Position numbers and translations under genes: made by a program. Below the pieces are notes generated by a model. The model was not told where the DNA came from. It was given only the letters and a program-made list of their open reading frames with translations, and ran no database searches. Below, one piece after another: positions 1-9,459 of a stretch of DNA of 64,000 bases (the stretch's first letter is position 1; each line of letters begins with the position of its first letter). The stretch is from positions 186,001 through 250,000 of the forward strand of contig NZ_JABEMC010000005.1 of assembly GCF_013004595.1 (NCBI RefSeq). Reading direction: 5' to 3'. The DNA is from Brevibacterium luteolum. Lineage in GTDB: Bacteria > Actinomycetota > Actinomycetes > Actinomycetales > Brevibacteriaceae.

Positions 1-2
1 AC

Positions 3-1880
3 GACCAGATCTTCGTGCCTGAGTACAACCTCGGCGCGATGGAGAACCCTGGCCTGGTGACCTTCACCGACTCCCTCATCTTCCGCGACAAGGTCACCCG
101 CGCCTCCTATGAGGCGCGCGCCAACGTCATCCTGCACGAGATGGCGCACATGTGGTTCGGCGACCTCGTCACGATGGCGTGGTGGGATGACCTGTGGCTC
201 AAAGAGTCGTTTGCCGACTACATGGGCGGGCTCGCCCTAGCCGAGGCGACCGAGTTCGATGACGGCTGGGTGACCTTCGCCCTGCAGCGCAAGGGCTGGG
301 CGTACCGGCAGGACCAGTACCCGACGACGCATCCGATCGTCGCCGACATCCCCGATGTCGAGGCCGCCAAGCTCAACTTCGACGGCATCACCTACGCCAA
401 GGGCGCCTCGGTGCTCAAGCAGCTCGTCGCCTACGTCGGCCAGGACGCCTTCATGGCCGGCACCCGCCAGTACTTCCGCGCCCACGAGTTCGGCACCGCC
501 ACCCTCACCGACTTCCTCGCAGCCCTCGAAGCCGCCGCCCCGGACCGCGATCTGGCCGCCTGGGCCGACGCGTGGCTGAAGACGACCGGGGTCTCCGAGC
601 TCAGCTTGGAGATCGACACGGATGACGAGGGCACGATCACCGCCGCCGAGGTGGTGCAGCGCAATTCCGGGACCGGCACCTCGGGTGCGGCAGACGCCGG
701 CGCCGAGGTAGTGCGCCCGCACCGGCTGCAGCTCGCCGGGTTCACACGGAAGGGCAAGGTGCTGGAGCTGACGCAGACGTGGGAGATCGACTTCGGAGAT
801 GCCCGCACCGAGGTGCCCGGGCTCGTCGGCACGAAGCGCCCGGATCTGCTGCTGCTGAATTACGGTGACGACGATTTCGTCAAGGTCCGCCTCGATGAGG
901 CCTCGAGGCAGACGGCGCTCAAGCATGTGTCCCGGTTCGCCGATCCGATGGACCGGGCGCTGGTGTGGTCGGCGCTGACGAATGCGATGCGCGACGGGCT
1001 ACTGCCGGTCACCGACTTCCTCACCGCCTACAGCCGGTCGCTTAGCCGCGAGACCCATGCCGGGATCTCGGCTGCGCTCATGCGCACGATGCTCACCGCG
1101 CTCGATGAGTGGCTGCCCGAGCGCTTCGTCGACCCGGCCCTCGACGGGCTGCTCGGTGTCAGCTTCGATGCGCTGGCGGCTTCGAAGCCGGGTTCGGATG
1201 AGCAGCTGGCGCTGGCCCGCACGCTGCTCTCCCTCGTGCTGCGCAGTGCGAAGGTCCGCACGTCGACCCCGCCGGTGCGTGCGGGCCGGGAGCTGGCCCA
1301 GGCGATGCTCGCCATTGAGGCCGGTTCCGATATGCGCCCGGACTTCCCGGGCCTGACGATCGACCATGCGCTGCGCTGGCATGCGCTCACCGCGCTGGCG
1401 ACCCTCGGCTGGGCCGATGTGCCGGATATCGACGCGGCGCTGGCGGCCGATCAGACCGGTTCGGGCCGGCTGCACGCCCTGACCGCCGAGGCCGCCCGGC
1501 CGCTGCCGATCGCCAAGCAGCGGGCGTTCACCGCAGCGACGAGTGATGAGTCGCTGAGCAATGACGTCATCTCTGCGCGCATCGCCGGGTTCACGGTGTC
1601 CTCCGGCCTGCCGATCACCGAGCCGTTCGTCGAGGAGTACTTCCGGCTGCTCGCAGGCTTCTGGGATCGGTCGATCGAGATCGCCCGCCGGCTCGTCAAA
1701 GAGCTCTACCCCAGCTGGTCGATCCGCCCGGATGAGGTGCTGCAGATGACCGATGACTGGCTGGAGTCGAACCCGGATGCCCCGGCCGCCCAGCGGCGCC
1801 TGCTCATCGAACGCCGCGATGACCTCGCCCGTTCGATCCGGCTCCGGGCCGCCGATGAGGACACCGCTGGCAAGCACTGA
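3..1880 (+). CDS. pepN: Aminopeptidase N (M1 family), 5' end outside window
   Basis: Zinc aminopeptidase that removes N-terminal residues from peptides in the cytoplasm. The reading frame is open from base 3, so the N-terminal domain lies upstream of the window. Visible motifs are the substrate-anchoring GAMEN at bases 33-47, the zinc site HEMAH at about 135-149 and the third zinc ligand Glu in KESFADY 19 residues after the second His. The long helical C-terminal half fits the ERAP1-like domain of actinobacterial PepN. About 625 residues remain of a family usually near 850. It ends in TGA with no nearby same-strand partner; the next gene is on the other strand. Confidence 0.95.
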   Translation, partial: DQIFVPEYNLGAMENPGLVTFTDSLIFRDKVTRASYEARANVILHEMAHMWFGDLVTMAWWDDLWLKESFADYMGGLALAEATEFDDGWVTFALQRKGWAYRQDQYPTTHPIVADIPDVEAAKLNFDGITYAKGASVLKQLVAYVGQDAFMAGTRQYFRAHEFGTATLTDFLAALEAAAPDRDLAAWADAWLKTTGVSELSLEIDTDDEGTITAAEVVQRNSGTGTSGAADAGAEVVRPHRLQLAGFTRKGKVLELTQTWEIDFGDARTEVPGLVGTKRPDLLLLNYGDDDFVKVRLDEASRQTALKHVSRFADPMDRALVWSALTNAMRDGLLPVTDFLTAYSRSLSRETHAGISAALMRTMLTALDEWLPERFVDPALDGLLGVSFDALAASKPGSDEQLALARTLLSLVLRSAKVRTSTPPVRAGRELAQAMLAIEAGSDMRPDFPGLTIDHALRWHALTALATLGWADVPDIDAALAADQTGSGRLHALTAEAARPLPIAKQRAFTAATSDESLSNDVISARIAGFTVSSGLPITEPFVEEYFRLLAGFWDRSIEIARRLVKELYPSWSIRPDEVLQMTDDWLESNPDAPAAQRRLLIERRDDLARSIRLRAADEDTAGKH

Positions 1881-2087
1881 ACGATCGCCAGCAGACCTCC
1901 CGCTGGGAGCCGGTGGTGACAGCCGTGTTCATTCGGCCAGATGACCCGCGGTGCCGGTTCGCTGGAGTGCGGCTCAGGCGCGACGACAGGAAGGCAGTCG
2001 AACCAGGCGACAGAACCACAGCGTAGAGAAACCCCACCGACCCCTGTCTGCGAATCGGGAGCGATGGGGTTGCTCGACGGCATCGGC

Positions 2088-2612
2088 TCATATTCTCGGG
2101 AAGCGGCGCTTCTCGTCGAACGGCTTGACTTCGAACATGTCGATCCCGCGATCTTTCAGCCCCTGAAGTACGCGTTCGCTGACGATCCACGCATAGCTGT
2201 GGGCTCGCTCGCGCCAGGCGTATGAGCTGATCTCGCTCGTACCCTCGGTGTTCTCAGCGAATCCGACGTAGCCCTCGACTCGCCCTTCGTTCACGCTGAA
2301 GAGGTCAACATCGAACGTTGAGCACCCTGTCACACCGAGGTCGGCCACTGCGTCGGCGAAGCGCTGGGACACAAGCGTCGGAGGACCACCCCAGAGAATA
2401 TCGCCGCGGCGCTTGCCGCGACTGTCGGTACTGCGTTCGAACCACACAGGAAACGGGATCTCATCGAGTTTCCCGTCAGCCACGACATCGAACACCTCTC
2501 GTCCGTCCTCAAGCGTGGGAGAGCCCAGATCCGGACGGCCCTCCCAGGTCGTGTGAATCCAGAAGTCCCGCTGAGAACTCAGCGGCAAGATTTTGTACCA
2601 CGCGGTCACCAT
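2088..2612 (-). CDS. Hypothetical protein, 174 aa
   Basis: I do not recognise this protein. The start is well supported because an AAGGAG ribosome site lies 4 nt before the ATG. The sequence is soluble, with no signal peptide or membrane segment, rich in Trp, Arg and acidic residues, and ends in a basic FDEKRRFPRI tail. The middle (VTGCSTFDVDLFSVNEGRVEGY) is followed by a stretch resembling an alpha/beta fold. It stands alone between pepN and an oxidoreductase. Its lower GC and singleton character would fit an accessory gene such as an immunity or imprint-type protein, but that is only a guess. Confidence 0.65.
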   Translation of the reverse strand: MVTAWYKILPLSSQRDFWIHTTWEGRPDLGSPTLEDGREVFDVVADGKLDEIPFPVWFERSTDSRGKRRGDILWGGPPTLVSQRFADAVADLGVTGCSTFDVDLFSVNEGRVEGYVGFAENTEGTSEISSYAWRERAHSYAWIVSERVLQGLKDRGIDMFEVKPFDEKRRFPRI

Positions 2613-2967
2613 GCACTCCTTCCGTCAACACTGATAGTACGTGTCGGAAGCGTTGTGCGTTTCTGCGCGCGGATCTGGAGACGCAGCCCGGCCACGGCTC
2701 CTGGAACAAACCGAACCGGGTCTGCGATCACGGATCGGCACCCGTGTGGCTGAGGTGCTGAGTGCGTTCCTCGCCTTCACAGGGGCGTGGCTTACTCCCG
2801 TGTGTGCGAGCTTCAAGCAGGCTCACGCAGCAGTCTGGCCGAGCCGCGTCCTGCTTCCGAAGCTCACGTTGAGAAGGCTGGCCGCCGAGTCTCCGTGTGT
2901 TGCCAGCGCCGAAACCGCAGAGCACCTGCGCACGGATGGAAGCGCCGGTGCGGTGTACGCATCTGCC
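2613..2967. other. 355-nt gap without a supported gene
   Basis: This stretch lies between the start of the hypothetical gene and the 3' end of the LLM oxidoreductase gene. Short open frames exist on both strands but none has a ribosome site or protein-like composition. Only the promoter of the minus-strand hypothetical gene is expected near 2613-2660. I see no repeat or RNA gene here. Confidence 0.5.
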
Positions 2968-4038
2968 TCAGTCGGCGAGCGCCTCGGCGACGAGCTCGAG
3001 GGTGCGCACACGCGCCGGTGCCGCATCGAGCGGATCGGACTCGTAGGAGCCGGCGACCGGCTGGAGCATGATCTCGTCGACGCCGAACCGCTCGGCATCG
3101 GCCCGCAGCTTGGCTGCTACCTGATCCGGAGTGCCGATCGCCCACGGGGCGGTCATCTGCTCCGCCAGCGCGCGGTGGCCATCGGTCATGAGCTCATCGA
3201 CGCGCGCGCCGACGGTCGGCAGCGGGCGCATCGGGTCGCCGACGCGCAGATTCGCCATCGTGTACTGGTAGGGGCCGGCGAGCTTCCACGCCTCTTCTTC
3301 GGTCTCAGCGGCGATCGTGTTGACGGTGACGAAGGTCTTCGGCGTGCTGCCGTACTCGGTGGCGGTGAACTCGCTGCGGTAGAGCCCCAGCGCCGTCTCG
3401 GTGCCGCGGCCGGCGAAGTGGTGGGCGAAGACGTAGGGCAGTCCGAGGGCGGCAGCGAGCTGAGCGGAGTACCCGCTCGAACCCAGCAGCCACACCTGGG
3501 GTGCGGCATCGAGATGCGGAGTCGGTGAGAGCCGGTGCACCCTGTCGCCGAACATCGGGATCTCCGCACCACCGGGGCTGAAGAGGCTGAGGATGTCGAC
3601 GATGTGCTGCGGGAACTGCTCGACCGGGTCGAGGGTGTTGCCGGCGCGGTCGACCATGCGGCCCTCGCCGAGGTGACCGCGCATCGCCGCTGAGGTGATC
3701 GGGTCGGTGCCCGGTGCACGGCCGATGCCCAGGTCGATGCGGTCGCCGTAGGCGGCGGTCAGCAGGGCGAACTGCTCGGCAACGGCCAGCGGTGCGTGGT
3801 TGGGCAGCATGACGCCGCCGGAGCCCAGCCGGATCTGTTCGGTGTCCTGGCCGAGGTACATCAGCTCGGTGGCCGGGGCTGTCGAGGCGACTGAGGGCAT
3901 GTTGTGGTGCTCGGCCACCCAGTAGCGGGTGAAGCCGAGACGGTCGGCGGTGTCGACGAGCTGTTTGGAGGCGCGCAGGGCCTGACCGGTCGTCTGGCCA
4001 TCGCGCACAGAGATGAGATCGAGAACGGAGAGCTTCAT
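2968..4038 (-). CDS. LLM-class flavin-dependent oxidoreductase
   Basis: Bacterial luciferase-like monooxygenase family (F420 or FMN dependent), about 356 aa in a TIM-barrel fold. Characteristic pieces are MKLSVLDLISVRDGQT at the start, YWVAEHHNMPSVASTAP at residues 35-55, RIDLGIGRAPGTD near 110 and the C-terminal DEIMLQPV strand. AEHHN and GIGRAPGT are typical of the alkanal monooxygenase-like subgroup often annotated as MsnO8. The start at 4038 aligns with the family N-terminus; longer frames to 4113 add an uncharacteristic leader. The gene is divergent from the BASS transporter, with a short shared intergenic region. The substrate cannot be read from sequence. Confidence 0.88.
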   Translation of the reverse strand: MKLSVLDLISVRDGQTTGQALRASKQLVDTADRLGFTRYWVAEHHNMPSVASTAPATELMYLGQDTEQIRLGSGGVMLPNHAPLAVAEQFALLTAAYGDRIDLGIGRAPGTDPITSAAMRGHLGEGRMVDRAGNTLDPVEQFPQHIVDILSLFSPGGAEIPMFGDRVHRLSPTPHLDAAPQVWLLGSSGYSAQLAAALGLPYVFAHHFAGRGTETALGLYRSEFTATEYGSTPKTFVTVNTIAAETEEEAWKLAGPYQYTMANLRVGDPMRPLPTVGARVDELMTDGHRALAEQMTAPWAIGTPDQVAAKLRADAERFGVDEIMLQPVAGSYESDPLDAAPARVRTLELVAEALAD

Positions 4039-4113
4039 ATCCGAACGAACAGTGTGCGCAGGCCGAACATTCCCGCTCACAGTGCGGACAGCAATGGCCT
4101 GATTGTGAGACAC

Positions 4114-5121
4114 ATGGCACCCTCGGGGACTATGACGAAACCGCCCGAATCCACCGCCGCAGACTCTGCGGCCGTGCAGCCGCCGATCGCCCGCGACCCG
4201 CGACAGGAGCGCAATGCCCGCATCGCGGTGACGGTCTTCCCGCTGCTCGTCCTCGGCGGCGGCATCATCGGCTTCCTCGCCCCCGGTGCCTTCACCCCGA
4301 TGGCTGCGGCGGTGCCGTGGCTGCTCGGCGTCGTCATGTTCTTCATGGGCCTGACGCTGACGCTGCCGGACTTCACCCGCATCGCCAAACGGCCATGGGT
4401 CGTGGCGATCGGCCTGGGCGCCCAGTACGTCATCATGCCACTGGCCGGCTGGCTGGTGGCCACCGCGCTCGGCCTGCCGCCGGAACTGGCCGTCGGCGTC
4501 ATCCTCGTCGGCTGTGCACCCGGCGGCACTGCCTCGAATGTCGTGACCTACCTCGGCCGCGGCGATGTCGCCCTGTCGGTGACGATCACCACCTGTTCGA
4601 CGCTGCTCGCCCCGCTGCTGACACCGATCCTGACGCTGTGGCTGGCCGGGCAGTTCATGGAGGTCAGCGCTGCCGCGATGATGATGTCGATCGTCAAGAC
4701 CGTCTTCGTCCCGGTCGTCGCCGGTGTCCTCATCCGCGCCTTGGCCGGACGTCTGGTCGATGCGATCATGCCGGCGCTACCGTGGCTGTCGACCCTGGCG
4801 ATCACACTCATTGTCGCGATCGTCGTCGCCGGCTCCGCCGGCGCCCTCGTCTCAGCCGGCGTGCTCGTCATCGTCGCGGTCATCCTGCACAACTGCGTCG
4901 GCCTCAGCATGGGGTATGCCGTCGGCCGACTCACCGGCCTGAGCGCACCGGAGCGCCGCGCACTGACCTTCGAGGTCGGCCTGCAGAACTCCGGTCTGGC
5001 AGCGACCCTGGCCACAACCTACTTCTCACCGCTTGCCGCCCTGCCGGGCGCAGTGTTCTCGGTGTGGCACAACGTCTCCGGTGCCGTCATGGCGGCATTC
5101 TTCGCCCGCCGCGCCGACTGA
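4114..5121 (+). CDS. Bile acid:sodium symporter (BASS) family transporter
   Basis: Membrane transporter of the BASS/SBF family, probably sodium-coupled uptake of an organic anion. About ten hydrophobic helices follow a 50-residue hydrophilic N-terminus. The conserved GCAPGGTASNVVTYLGRGD (about residues 130-150) and FEVGLQNSGLAATLA are the discontinuous-helix signatures around the sodium sites. Start choice is uncertain: ATG 4114 sits 7 nt after a GATTGT box, as in the leaderless genes of this window, while ATG 4132 has a weak GGGG-type ribosome site. A rho-independent-like hairpin follows at 5238-5273. Confidence 0.9.
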   Translation: MAPSGTMTKPPESTAADSAAVQPPIARDPRQERNARIAVTVFPLLVLGGGIIGFLAPGAFTPMAAAVPWLLGVVMFFMGLTLTLPDFTRIAKRPWVVAIGLGAQYVIMPLAGWLVATALGLPPELAVGVILVGCAPGGTASNVVTYLGRGDVALSVTITTCSTLLAPLLTPILTLWLAGQFMEVSAAAMMMSIVKTVFVPVVAGVLIRALAGRLVDAIMPALPWLSTLAITLIVAIVVAGSAGALVSAGVLVIVAVILHNCVGLSMGYAVGRLTGLSAPERRALTFEVGLQNSGLAATLATTYFSPLAALPGAVFSVWHNVSGAVMAAFFARRAD

Positions 5122-5237
5122 AGGCCGAAACGCGATACCGTCTGAGCACCGGCCTCAATACCACCGGCCTCAAGCGCACTGACCTCCTCGAGCATGGGCA
5201 CCCGGTGCGCGCCTGCGCACGGGCAGGACACCGTGCG

Positions 5238-5273
5238 AAGGCGGCCGCCGGGATTCCCCCAAGCGGCCGCCTT
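5238..5273. terminator. Bidirectional hairpin between convergent genes
   Basis: Perfect 11-bp inverted repeat AAGGCGGCCGC with a 14-nt loop, placed between the convergent BASS transporter and gabT genes. No long T run follows on the plus strand (CTTGTC), so termination is inferred from position and stem strength. Confidence 0.65.
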
Positions 5274-5302
5274 GTCAATGCCTCAGCTCAGCTGAGCTCA
5301 GC

Positions 5303-6667
5303 TCACTTGGCTGCCTCGTCGAAGGCGGCTTCGAGCACATCGAAGGCATCAGCGAGCAGCTCATCGGAGATCGACAGCGGCGGCAGGAAGCGCAGCACGT
5401 TGCCGAAAGTTCCGGTGACGAGGACGAGCACGCCGTTCTTCGCGGCGTAGTCGGCCACGGCCTTCGCGAGCTCCGGCTTCGGCTCGGAGGTCTCGGCGTC
5501 GACGAGCTCAACGGCCTGCATGGCACCGCGGCCGCGGATGTCACCGATCTCCGGGTGGGCCGACTGGATCTTCGTCATCCGGTCGACGATCGTCTCACCG
5601 ATCGCAGACGCGCGCTCGACGAGGCCGTCGTTCTCGTAGGCCTCGATCGCACCGAGGGCTGCGGCCACGGCGGTCGGGTTGCCGCCGTAGGTGCCGCCGA
5701 GCCCACCGGCGCCCACAGCGTCCATGATCTCCGCACGGCCGGTGACAGCCGAGAGCGGCAGGCCGCCGGCGATGCCCTTGGCGGTGGTGACGAGGTCGGG
5801 CTCGATGCCCTCCCATTCGCTGGCGAACATCTTGCCGGTCCGGCCGAAGCCGGCCTGGACCTCATCCGAGATGAAGACGATGCCGTTCTTATTGGCGTAT
5901 TCGACCAGTGCCGGCAGGAAGCCCTCGGCCGGGACGATGAAGCCGCCCTCGCCCTGGATCGGCTCGATGAGGATCGCGGCGACGTTCTCGGCGCCGATCT
6001 GCTTGTCGATCATCGTCATGACGCGCTTGGCCGCGTCCTCACCGGAGACCTTGGTGCCGTAGGTGAGGTTGTCGCGGTACGGGTACGACATCGGTGCGCG
6101 GTAGACCTCGCCGGCCAGCGGGCCGAAGCCTGCCTTGTACGGGTGGGCCTTGGCGGTCAGTGCCATCGTGAGGTTGGTGCGGCCGTGGTAGGCGTGGTCG
6201 AAGGCGACGACGGCGTTGCGCTTAGTGTGGGCGCGGGCGATCTTGATCGCGTTCTCCACCGCCTCGGCACCGGAGTTGAACAGCGCCGAGCGCTTCTCGA
6301 AGCTGCCTGGGGTCAGGCGGTTGAGCGCCTCGGCGACCTCGACGTAACCCTCATACGGGTTGACCATGAAGCAGGTGTGGGTGAAGGCGCCGAGCTGCTC
6401 GGTGGCGCGCTCGACGACACGCTCATTGGAGTTGCCGACGGTGGTCACGGCGATGCCGGAGCCGAGGTCGATGATCTGGTTGCCGTCGATGTCCTTGAGG
6501 ATGCCACCACCGGCGGCGACGATGTAGGCCGGGAGGCTGACGCCGACGCCGCCTGCCACAGAGGCCTTGCGACGCGACTCGAGCTCCTGGGACTTCGGCC
6601 CGGGGATCTCAGTGACAAGTTTGCGTTCCTGCGGCAGTCCAGCGCCGCCCTTTTCCAAAGTGGTCAT
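5303..6667 (-). CDS. gabT: 4-aminobutyrate aminotransferase
   Basis: PLP-dependent class III aminotransferase that converts 4-aminobutyrate and 2-oxoglutarate to succinate semialdehyde and glutamate. At 454 aa it has the normal family length. Visible motifs: FNSGAEAVENAIKIAR (cofactor phosphate region), AFDHAYHGRTNLTMALT, FISDEVQAGFGRTGKMFA with the PLP-nitrogen Asp, and the Schiff-base Lys in VTTAKGIAGGLPLSAV. The start at 6667 (MTTLEKGGAGLPQERK) fits the family better than upstream options. No succinate-semialdehyde dehydrogenase lies next to it here, so its pathway partner is elsewhere. Confidence 0.95.
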   Translation of the reverse strand: MTTLEKGGAGLPQERKLVTEIPGPKSQELESRRKASVAGGVGVSLPAYIVAAGGGILKDIDGNQIIDLGSGIAVTTVGNSNERVVERATEQLGAFTHTCFMVNPYEGYVEVAEALNRLTPGSFEKRSALFNSGAEAVENAIKIARAHTKRNAVVAFDHAYHGRTNLTMALTAKAHPYKAGFGPLAGEVYRAPMSYPYRDNLTYGTKVSGEDAAKRVMTMIDKQIGAENVAAILIEPIQGEGGFIVPAEGFLPALVEYANKNGIVFISDEVQAGFGRTGKMFASEWEGIEPDLVTTAKGIAGGLPLSAVTGRAEIMDAVGAGGLGGTYGGNPTAVAAALGAIEAYENDGLVERASAIGETIVDRMTKIQSAHPEIGDIRGRGAMQAVELVDAETSEPKPELAKAVADYAAKNGVLVLVTGTFGNVLRFLPPLSISDELLADAFDVLEAAFDEAAK

Positions 6668-6784
6668 ATCCGCATCGTAGACCCCGCACGCCCGTCGGGG
6701 CACGTCAGGTACCAGCACGCGAAACGCCGCCTCTCGTCTGGCTCCCGCACCCGAGGTGCCGGTCACGTTTCCGTGCCCGAGGTG

Positions 6785-7972
6785 TCAGCGGGCTCCGGGC
6801 AGCCGGCGCGGGTCGATGGCCGGGTTGCGTGGGATCCTGGGCGGGGCCTCGCGGGTGCGGGTGGGGGTGACGATGACCTCGGCGTTGGCGGCGATCCGCT
6901 CCTCGGCCTCCTTTCCTGACCCGTCTGCTTCGGTGACGCTGGTGGCGACCATCAGCTCGGCATCGACAGGCAGGCTGCGCTTGATGAGGGCCAGGGCGAT
7001 CGGCCCGAGCTCCCAGTGCACCGCCGCCGAGGTGACAGCGCCGACGGCCCGCTGGGCGCCGCGGACTTCCGCGTAGATCGGCGAGCCGGGCTCAGGCAGG
7101 GTATGGGCGGACCCGTCGAGGTGGAGGAAGACCAGCCGGCGCGGGGGCTGGCCGAGGTTGTGGACGCGGGCGACGGCCTCCTGACCGCGGTAGCAGCCTT
7201 TGGCGAGGTGAACGGCCGAGCGCAGCACATCGAGTTCGCCGACGAGGGCCTTGTGGTCGGCATCGGCTGGGCCGGGCCGCCAGGCTTCGATGCGCAGCGC
7301 TTCGAAGGCATCCCGGCCGACGACCTCGACGCCGTCGGCTGCCGGATCCCAGTCGAGCAGCTCCCCCACCGGCACGACGGCGATGCGCATATCGACGAGG
7401 TGGCCCGGATGTCCGGGGCTCGGCGTCGCCTGCTGGGCGGAGACGTCAAGCTCGGCGTCGACCGCGGCGTAGGTAGCCGAGCCTGCGCCGATGTTCGGCC
7501 ACGGGTCGTCGAAGACGAAGGCGGCCGGCAGGGAGGCCGGCGGCTCGCCGATGACACCGAGGCACTGGAAGTCGCTGCTGCGGTCGGTGAGTTCGATGCG
7601 CATCATGAACTTCATCGATTCGAGGAACGCGATCGCCTCAGCCGGGTCGGTCTCGCTTAAGAGCCACAGGGTCTCGCCGTCTTCGTAGAGCTTGAGCCAG
7701 TGCTCGATGTGCCCGGTCGGTGAGAGCACGAGCGTCTCGCTCGACTGCCCGGCAGTCAGGGTGTCGATCTTCTGGGTGGTGAGCGTGTTGAGCCAGTTGA
7801 GCCGGTCGGGGCCGGTGAGAGAGAGGACGCTGACAGACGACAGGTCGGCCACAGCCTTGCCGTCGGCCAGGCGGCGCTGTTCGCGCAGCGGGCTGCCGAG
7901 GTGGGCGACCTCGTTCTCCCGGTGCCCGGTTCCGAACACGGCGGCTGAACGGTTGAAGCGCAGGGCGTTCAC
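6785..7972 (-). CDS. ygfZ: YgfZ/GcvT-domain folate-binding protein
   Basis: Tetrahydrofolate-dependent iron-sulfur cluster maintenance protein of the YgfZ family, related to GcvT. The family fingerprint K-G-C-Y-x-G-Q-E is present as KGCYRGQEAVARVHNLG near residue 255, with the redox-relevant Cys. The N-terminal half (SSVSVLSLTGPDRLNWLNTLTTQKI) matches the aminomethyltransferase fold. Length is 395 aa. The GTG start at 7972 has an AGAGGAG ribosome site 6 nt upstream. The stop codon overlaps a CCCGAGGTG-type repeat at 6749-6787 that recurs through the window. It is expected to act in the cytoplasm. Confidence 0.92.
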   Translation of the reverse strand: MNALRFNRSAAVFGTGHRENEVAHLGSPLREQRRLADGKAVADLSSVSVLSLTGPDRLNWLNTLTTQKIDTLTAGQSSETLVLSPTGHIEHWLKLYEDGETLWLLSETDPAEAIAFLESMKFMMRIELTDRSSDFQCLGVIGEPPASLPAAFVFDDPWPNIGAGSATYAAVDAELDVSAQQATPSPGHPGHLVDMRIAVVPVGELLDWDPAADGVEVVGRDAFEALRIEAWRPGPADADHKALVGELDVLRSAVHLAKGCYRGQEAVARVHNLGQPPRRLVFLHLDGSAHTLPEPGSPIYAEVRGAQRAVGAVTSAAVHWELGPIALALIKRSLPVDAELMVATSVTEADGSGKEAEERIAANAEVIVTPTRTREAPPRIPRNPAIDPRRLPGAR

Positions 7973-8058
7973 GGCATTCTCCTCTTCACTGGCATCGGTC
8001 CTTCCGGCTCCACCGTACGCGACTGCGGTGGGCGCGGCACTCAGTCGTGAGGTGTTCG

Positions 8059-8841
8059 TCAGCCGCCGCGGCCGATGGGTGTGCGGACCTTCTTGAGCTG
8101 CTCTTCGAGCTCCCGGAACATGCTGTCGAGATCGATCTTGCCGATCGCATCGCCGATCCCCTCGATTGCCCCGGACAGCAGCCGGTAGAGGTCGCTGTCG
8201 GCCAGCTTGCGCATGACATTGAGCAACGGGCGCAGCTCGTCAGCAGCCTCGGTGAGCGTGGTGTCGAGTTCGTCGATGGCGTCACGGACCGGCGGCAGGA
8301 GGCCTGCGGTGTCGATGTCGTGGATCTTCTGCTGCGCCGCGTCGAAGGCCTCGATCGCGGCCGGGGCGTCGCGAATGACGTCGGTGGCCTTGTCGATGGC
8401 CTGGCCGGCATCGTCGATGGTGTCGAACCAGGTGCCGGAGTCCGGCAGCGGCCGCAGCTTCTGGGCCCGGAAGTCGACGACCTCAGCGGCGGTTGAGAGC
8501 ACCGGGCCGGCATCGCTGAGCAGCGTGTGCATCTCGTCGGTGACGGTGCGCACCGCGGCGACGTTGTCGCCGAGCTTCGGGGTCTGCGACAGTCCTGTCA
8601 GCGTCCACGTGTCGAGCCCATGCTGGGCGGATTCGAGTTCGTCGATCGCACTCTGCAGGTGTCTCGGGGCTGCCTCGGGTTCGTCGTAGAGCGCGGCGAC
8701 GTACTTGTCGGCGGCATCCGAGGCGTCCTGCAGGTCCTGGGCGACGGCGCTGATGCGCACATAGGCGAATGCTGCCAGCGCCGCGACGGCGAGCAGGATG
8801 ACGATGAGGGTGAGGCTGATGCCCAGCGTGCGGCGACGCAC
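8059..8841 (-). CDS. Membrane-anchored coiled-coil protein, 260 aa
   Basis: I do not recognise a named family. After MRRRTLG there is one hydrophobic segment (about residues 8-27). The rest is almost entirely helical with heptad-like Leu/Ile/Ala spacing, as in QSAIDELESAQHGLDTW and ELREL-type repeats, so an extracytoplasmic coiled-coil domain tethered to the membrane is likely. The GTG start lies 6 nt after the stop of the nitrobindin-like gene, so it is the distal gene of a three-gene operon with the 38-aa microprotein. It ends in a basic/Gly-rich tail. No catalytic motif is visible. Confidence 0.75.
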   Translation of the reverse strand: MRRRTLGISLTLIVILLAVAALAAFAYVRISAVAQDLQDASDAADKYVAALYDEPEAAPRHLQSAIDELESAQHGLDTWTLTGLSQTPKLGDNVAAVRTVTDEMHTLLSDAGPVLSTAAEVVDFRAQKLRPLPDSGTWFDTIDDAGQAIDKATDVIRDAPAAIEAFDAAQQKIHDIDTAGLLPPVRDAIDELDTTLTEAADELRPLLNVMRKLADSDLYRLLSGAIEGIGDAIGKIDLDSMFRELEEQLKKVRTPIGRGG

Positions 8842-8847
8842 GTCTGC

Positions 8848-9450
8848 TCAGCTCACCTTCTTCAGCCGGGCGGAGGCGTGGCTGGTGAGTTCGGTGCCGA
8901 GGGCGGCCATGTCCCACGCCCACATGAGCTCACCGTTGACGAGCCCGTACATGCGGGTCGAGGCGGTGTACTCCTTGGCGCTGCGGGTGCGGGCGACGAC
9001 ATCGGTGCTCAGGTCGATGCGCGGGCCGTTGACCCGGCCTGCGTAGAGCTCCATGATCCCGTTGGGGTGCACGATCGAGACGTCGAGGTCGAAGTCGCCG
9101 TTGTCGTTGCGCAGCCCTTCGACCGCCTCGGCGGTGGTGTAGGGCGACTCACCGGTGGGCACCATGAGGCCGGGGCCGGCGTCGAAGTCCTGCCGGTCGC
9201 GCACGAGCTGCCAGATCCCGGTCTCGATCGAGAGCGTGTCGGCAGGCGTACCGTCCTCATCGAGCGTCCACGCGTGTGCGGAGTACGCCAGATAGGGCAC
9301 GTCGCCGGGCACGGTGAAGTCGACGCGCTGGCCGAACTGCTTCTCCGGGGTGCCGGGGTAGCCGACGACGCCCACGCCTTCCCAGGAGCCGATCAGCCAG
9401 GACAGCGGGACGAGCTCGCGGTTGAGGTTCGCGTCGATCTCAAGCGGCAT
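8848..9450 (-). CDS. Nitrobindin-like/FABP-like heme protein
   Basis: Member of the actinobacterial fatty-acid-binding-protein-like family (DUF1794, THAP4/nitrobindin fold), a ten-stranded barrel that in characterised relatives binds ferric heme and isomerises peroxynitrite. The diagnostic G-x-W-x-G-x-G motif appears as GSWEGVGV at about residues 21-28. The His-containing C-terminal strand (TELTSHASARLKKV) is in the position of the proximal heme ligand of mycobacterial homologues. The length of 200 aa is normal. It is the middle gene of the 9576-8059 operon, 9 nt after the microprotein stop. Confidence 0.88.
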   Translation of the reverse strand: MPLEIDANLNRELVPLSWLIGSWEGVGVVGYPGTPEKQFGQRVDFTVPGDVPYLAYSAHAWTLDEDGTPADTLSIETGIWQLVRDRQDFDAGPGLMVPTGESPYTTAEAVEGLRNDNGDFDLDVSIVHPNGIMELYAGRVNGPRIDLSTDVVARTRSAKEYTASTRMYGLVNGELMWAWDMAALGTELTSHASARLKKVS

Positions 9451-9459
9451 GACTGCCGA

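Noticed and set aside
3904..4113. Extended N-terminus of the BASS transporter starting at 3904
   Set aside because: It overlaps the divergent LLM oxidoreductase gene and lacks a ribosome site; the family N-terminus begins near 4114-4132.
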